Shown: positions 61,010-64,000 of the stretch, one piece after another
How the letters are laid out: the number at the start of each line of letters is the position of its first letter
Position numbering within the stretch: the stretch's first letter is position 1
Source of the DNA: Dryas octopetala
Taxonomy: Eukaryota; Streptophyta; Magnoliopsida; Rosales; Rosaceae
Assembly (NCBI GenBank): GCA_963921425.1
Contig: OY992839.1
Span: 20,196,910-20,260,909 of the forward strand
DNA length: 64,000 bases
Direction of reading: 5' to 3'
The notes under the pieces: model-generated
Databases searched by the model: none
What the model was told of the DNA's origin: nothing
Seen by the model: the letters and a program-made list of their open reading frames with translations, nothing else
Made by a program: the position numbers and the translations under genes

Positions 61010-61018
61010 AGTGGGGAG

Positions 61019-61409
61019 GAGAGGGGAGAGGGCAGCTGCGGGAGAGAGAGAAGAAGAAGATCTGCTGGAGGAGGAAGAAAAGAAGAGTGTAGGCGCAGGG
61101 AATAAAGAAAAAAAGGGGATCTGGTGGGTAGGGTTAATTAAAAAAGTTGTGAAATTTTTTGCGGGAATTAACCTGCCAATATTTTTAGCTTTTGGGCGAC
61201 GGAATGGGCTTCGTCGCATAAGTGTAAAATTATATAATATATATCTAATATTTAGAATATTATGAATAAATATAATAATTAATTACAAAATTATAATATA
61301 CAATAAGATTCTAAAATTAGAATATTTTAAATTTTAAATATATATCAAATATAATTAAATTATGTATTAGAATATATATAATAATTAACACTTAGCCGTT
61401 TATTATGTC
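61019..61409. other. CACTA interior, purine-rich then AT-rich
   Basis: Purine-rich run to about 61110, then AT-rich sequence containing GCGACGGAATGGGCTTCGTCGC (about 61196-61217) related to the element's CGTCGC words. No gene. Confidence 0.45.
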
Positions 61410-62350
61410 ATTATAGTTGATCAACATTACCTCTATTATTTTCGATCGAAGCCGTTCATTTTCTATGTTTATACTCAAAGATCATCCTTGCAAAAAATCA
61501 GCCAAATTAAAATTCATATACTCATTCAATTATCATTAGAAAAACCACGATCATTTATAAATTCGACCACCGTTACCTCACTTCCACATCTTCGATTGAG
61601 CTAAATTTTTGCGACGATAATCTTGAGTAGAGAACTAGAAAATGAACAGTTCGGATCGTTGAAACACAATCGAGATATGAGCTTCTATATATAAATATAC
61701 TTGAAGAGTATAATTCTATTAACTTTTTCATTAAAACCTTGTCGTTCCAATAATTGTGAAAACCACAACGTCATTTCAACGATCAGAGCCGTTCATTTTC
61801 TATGTTTATACTCAAAGATCATCCCTGCAAAAAATCGACCAAATTGAAATTCATCTACCCGTTCGATTATCATTAGAAAAACCACGAGCGTTCATAAATT
61901 TGACCACCATTACCTCACTTCTATATTTCCGACTGAGTTAAATTTTTGCGGGGATAATCTTTGAGTGGGGAACTAGAAAATGAACGGTTCGGATCATTGG
62001 AAACCTGATCGAGATGTGAGCTTCTACATATAAATATACTTGAAGAGTATAATTCTATTAACTTTTTCATTGAAACCTTATTGTTTCAATAATTGTGAAG
62101 ACAACAACATCATTTCAACGATCGAAGCCGTTTATTTTCTATATTCATACTCAAAGATCATACCTGCAAAAAATAGGCCAAATCGGAATTCATCTACCCG
62201 TTCAATTATCATTAGAAAAATCACGATCGTTCATAAGTTTGACCATCGTTACCTAACTTCTACATCTTCGATTGAGCTAATTTTTTGTATGGATGATCTT
62301 TAAGTGAGAAACTAAAAAATGAACAATTCGGATTGTTGGAAAAACGATCA
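61410..62350. repeat. Tandem array of about 338-bp hairpin units (about 2.7 copies)
   Basis: The anchor GCCGTTCATTTTCTATGTTT recurs at about 61450, 61788 and (diverged) 62127, a 337-339 bp period. Within each unit a left arm (GTTCATTTTCTATG ... GATCATCC.TGCAAAAAATC) faces a right arm in reverse complement (GATAATCTTTGAGT ... AACTAGAAAATGAAC). Each unit can therefore fold back. The phrase CAAAAAATC..CCAAATT followed by CCCGTTCGATTA matches the MITE arms at 353-762. It lies within the CACTA-like element. Confidence 0.8.
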
Positions 62351-62394
62351 CATCATATGCTTATACATAAATATATTTGCACATAAAAAAGGCA

Positions 62395-63553
62395 CTAGGA
62401 CCTTGGGAGACGAATTTTTTCGTCGCTCAAACATATCTTAGGCAACAAACAATAATTCCTCGCTGAAATATTTAATTAGTGACGAATTAGAATAATTTTC
62501 TCTCTAAAATATTGGCGGGTGTGGAAAAAATTCCCTTCAATCCTTTTAGCGAGGAAATAGATATTTCCTCGCACAATGAGTCATTTCCTCGCACAATGAG
62601 TCATTTCCTCGCACAATGAGTCATTTAGAAAGGACATATGTCGTCGCTGAATCCACCATTTCCTCGTTAATGCTTAGACAAGTTTGGAGAACAAACTAAT
62701 CATACTTAGAGCGACAAACTGAAATATTGCTCGTTACAAATACTTTATAGTAAGGAAAAATAATTCCTCGCTGAAAAATATAATTAGCGATGAATTAAAA
62801 TAATTTTCTCGCTAAAATATTGGCGGATGTGGGAAAAATTCTCTCCAATTCTTTAGCGAGGCAATATATATTTCCTCGCACAATGAGTCATTTAGCGAGG
62901 ATAAATGTCGTTGGCACCTAATCAACTTTTTCCTCGCTAATTTTAAGAAAATTTGGAGACCAAACTTATCATACTTAAAGCGACAAACTGAATTATTCCT
63001 CGCAAAAAATGCTTTATAGTGAGGAAAAATAATTCATCGCTGAAAAATATAATTAGCGACGAATTAAAATAATTTTCTCACTAAAATATTGGCGGATGTG
63101 AGAAAAATTCCCTCCAATCCTTTAGCGAGGCAATATCTATTTTCTCGCGCAATTAGTCATTTAGCGAGAATATATGTCGTCAACTTGTTCCTCGCTAATT
63201 TTAAGAAAATTTTAGAGACCAAACTCATCATACTTAGAGCGACAAACTGAATATTTCTCGCAAAAAATGCTTTATAATGAGGAAAAATAATTCCTCGCTG
63301 AAAAATATAATTAGCAACGAATTAAAATAATTTTCTTGCTAAAATATTGGTAGGTGCGGGAAAAATTCTCTCAAATTCTTTAGCGAGGCAATATCTATTT
63401 CCTCGCGCAATGAGTCATTTAGCGAGGATATATGTCGTCACCGAATCAACTTTTTCCTCGCTAATTTTAAGAAAAGTTTGGAGACCAAACTCATCATACT
63501 TAGAGTGACAAACTAAACTATTATGCGCGAAAAATGCTTTACAGCAAGGAAAA
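62395..63553. repeat. CACTA-type subterminal repeat array (four long units)
   Basis: A unit containing GCGACGAATTAAAATAATTT, CTAAAATATTGGCGG, TTTAGCGAGG and AATTTGGAGACCAAACT recurs with anchors at about 62479, 62787, 63056 and 63314 (spacing 258-308 bp). TTTCCTCGC and GCGAGGA words occur in both orientations. Such arrays near the end of CACTA elements are thought to bind the element's TNP proteins. Confidence 0.8.
62564..62623. repeat. Three exact copies of a 20-bp subterminal unit
   Basis: TTTCCTCGCACAATGAGTCA at 62564, 62584 and 62604, head to tail. Elsewhere in the array the unit occurs singly, so this is a local expansion. Confidence 0.9.
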
Positions 63554-64000
63554 AGCAACTTTGTTGTAGTTATGTGACAATGTGAGGTGATGGATGTCTT
63601 ATTTCAACAAGAGTTTGATATTGCTCTTGAGGATAAACCCCAAGAGATGGATAAAAAGGAATGGAAGAAAATTAACCGGTGGGCTTGTGGCACCATCCGG
63701 TTGTGTCTTGCTAAGGATCAGAAATATTTTGTCATGAAGGAAGACTCGGCCAAGGAGTTGTGAAAGAAATTGGAAGATAAATACATGACCAAGATTCTAG
63801 AAAATTGGCTCTTTTTGAAGAAGAAGCTCTTCCGATTTCAATATCGACAAGGTATTTCGATAACCGAACACCTCAATGATTATAATAAAATTTTGGCTGA
63901 TTTAGCTAATTTGGATGTGCAAATATCTGATGAAGATAAAGCTTAATTTGTGTTTGCTAAATTCTCTTCCGGTTGATTATGATCATTTGACAACTACTTT

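Larger units (their letters stand above)
56172..61012 (+). mobile_element. Ty1/copia retrotransposon, compact, relatively young
   Basis: Both short LTRs are present (56172-56323 and 60858-61009; each may extend 3 bp further). GGGGAG flanks the element (56166-56171 and 61013-61018). A primer-site-like TGGTATCAAAGCC follows the left LTR and a GAGGGGGAG purine tract precedes the right one. Parts: gag (about 56468-57215), zinc knuckle (about 57300-57350, CTNCNQPGHTKSRC), protease (DSGATDHM), integrase (RSDNGGEY), reverse transcriptase (FDVKNAFLHGDL, YVDDI) and RNase H (CDNKAACDIAHNP, about 60250-60850). The domain order PR-INT-RT-RH is Ty1/copia. A long open stretch spans 57473-59938. Broken, with roughly six to eight breaks overall. 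The LTRs differ at about three positions in 152 bp, implying roughly one to two million years at usual plant rates. Confidence 0.92.
52087..63570. mobile_element. CACTA-like (En/Spm) transposon inserted in a Ty1/copia gag region
   Basis: The 13-bp inverted termini CAACAAAGTTGCT (52087) and AGCAACTTTGTTG (63554-63566) are followed on the right by TAGT, giving ACTACAACAAAG on the minus strand, the expected CACTA-type end. The left CACTA itself is not conserved. Both flanks are rich in TTTCCTCGCTAA / TTAGCGAGGAAA repeats, typical CACTA subterminal motifs. Copia gag sequence on both sides fixes the borders to within a few bases. The contents are a hAT derivative, a coiled-coil exon remnant, a captured RhoGDI exon, a young copia element and a hairpin array. 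No TNP2-type transposase is recognised. Confidence 0.7.
51319..64000 (+). mobile_element. Older Ty1/copia element, split by a CACTA-like insertion and running off the window
   Basis: The 5' LTR is about 51319-51931 (ending CGCACAACA). The primer site TTGGTATCAGAGCTC (51934-51948) is complementary to initiator tRNA-Met, as usual for Ty1/copia. A gag beginning follows at about 51977-52086. Gag-like sequence resumes at 63571 and continues to the window edge (UBN2-type motifs FQYRQGISITEHLNDYNKIL). The 11.5 kb between is the CACTA-like element. The pol region and 3' LTR would lie beyond the window. The element is broken by the insertion and by a few smaller breaks in the visible part. No LTR pair is available for dating, but it must predate the CACTA insertion. 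Confidence 0.75.

Overview
This window is nuclear DNA from a flowering plant, most likely a eudicot. The evidence is an AT-rich, intron-bearing background, a SEUSS-type transcriptional co-regulator gene, a plastid m-type thioredoxin gene with a transit peptide, a nuclear copy of plastid DNA, and dense plant transposons (MULE-like, PIF/Harbinger-like, hAT, CACTA, Ty1/copia, Ty3/gypsy Tat lineage). The species cannot be named from the sequence alone.

Layout: 0-17 kb is a graveyard of mobile DNA. A MULE-like MITE lies at 353-762. A large inverted-repeat element at about 2100-7467 contains a related foldback element, a captured fragment of a GOST-type seven-helix receptor gene and a PIF-like element. 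Repeats, a second MULE-like MITE and long LTR relics cut by TIR elements follow. At 17134-22104 there is a nearly complete hAT transposon with an exact 8-bp target duplication and a decayed BED/DUF659/hAT-C transposase. Two shorter relatives lie at 22665-23993 and 52339-53605. Three copies of one MITE family (24176, 25975, 28454) and a PIF-like cluster fill 24-29 kb.

The gene island is 29.3-40.7 kb. SEUSS is on the plus strand (nine coding exons, 916 codons plus stop) and the thioredoxin m gene is on the minus strand (two exons, 182 aa). They converge tail to tail about 1.2 kb apart. Both encoded proteins look intact. No operon-like or pathway link between them is apparent.

41.3-51.0 kb is a complete-outline but decayed Tat-lineage Ty3/gypsy element with both LTRs, an antisense accessory frame and a mosaic plastid insertion (ndhF plus a group II intron-like segment). 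From 51.3 kb to the window end, an older Ty1/copia element has its gag region split by an 11.5-kb CACTA-like element. That element holds a hAT derivative, a coiled-coil exon, a probable captured RhoGDI exon, a younger Ty1/copia with near-identical LTRs, a tandem array of hairpin units and CACTA-type subterminal repeats.

I found no gene cluster that looks like an undescribed biological system. The most unusual content is structural: captured host exons in two transposon classes, a tandem array of hairpins related to a distant MITE, an in-frame 45-bp repeat in a hAT derivative, and the plastid mosaic inside a retroelement.
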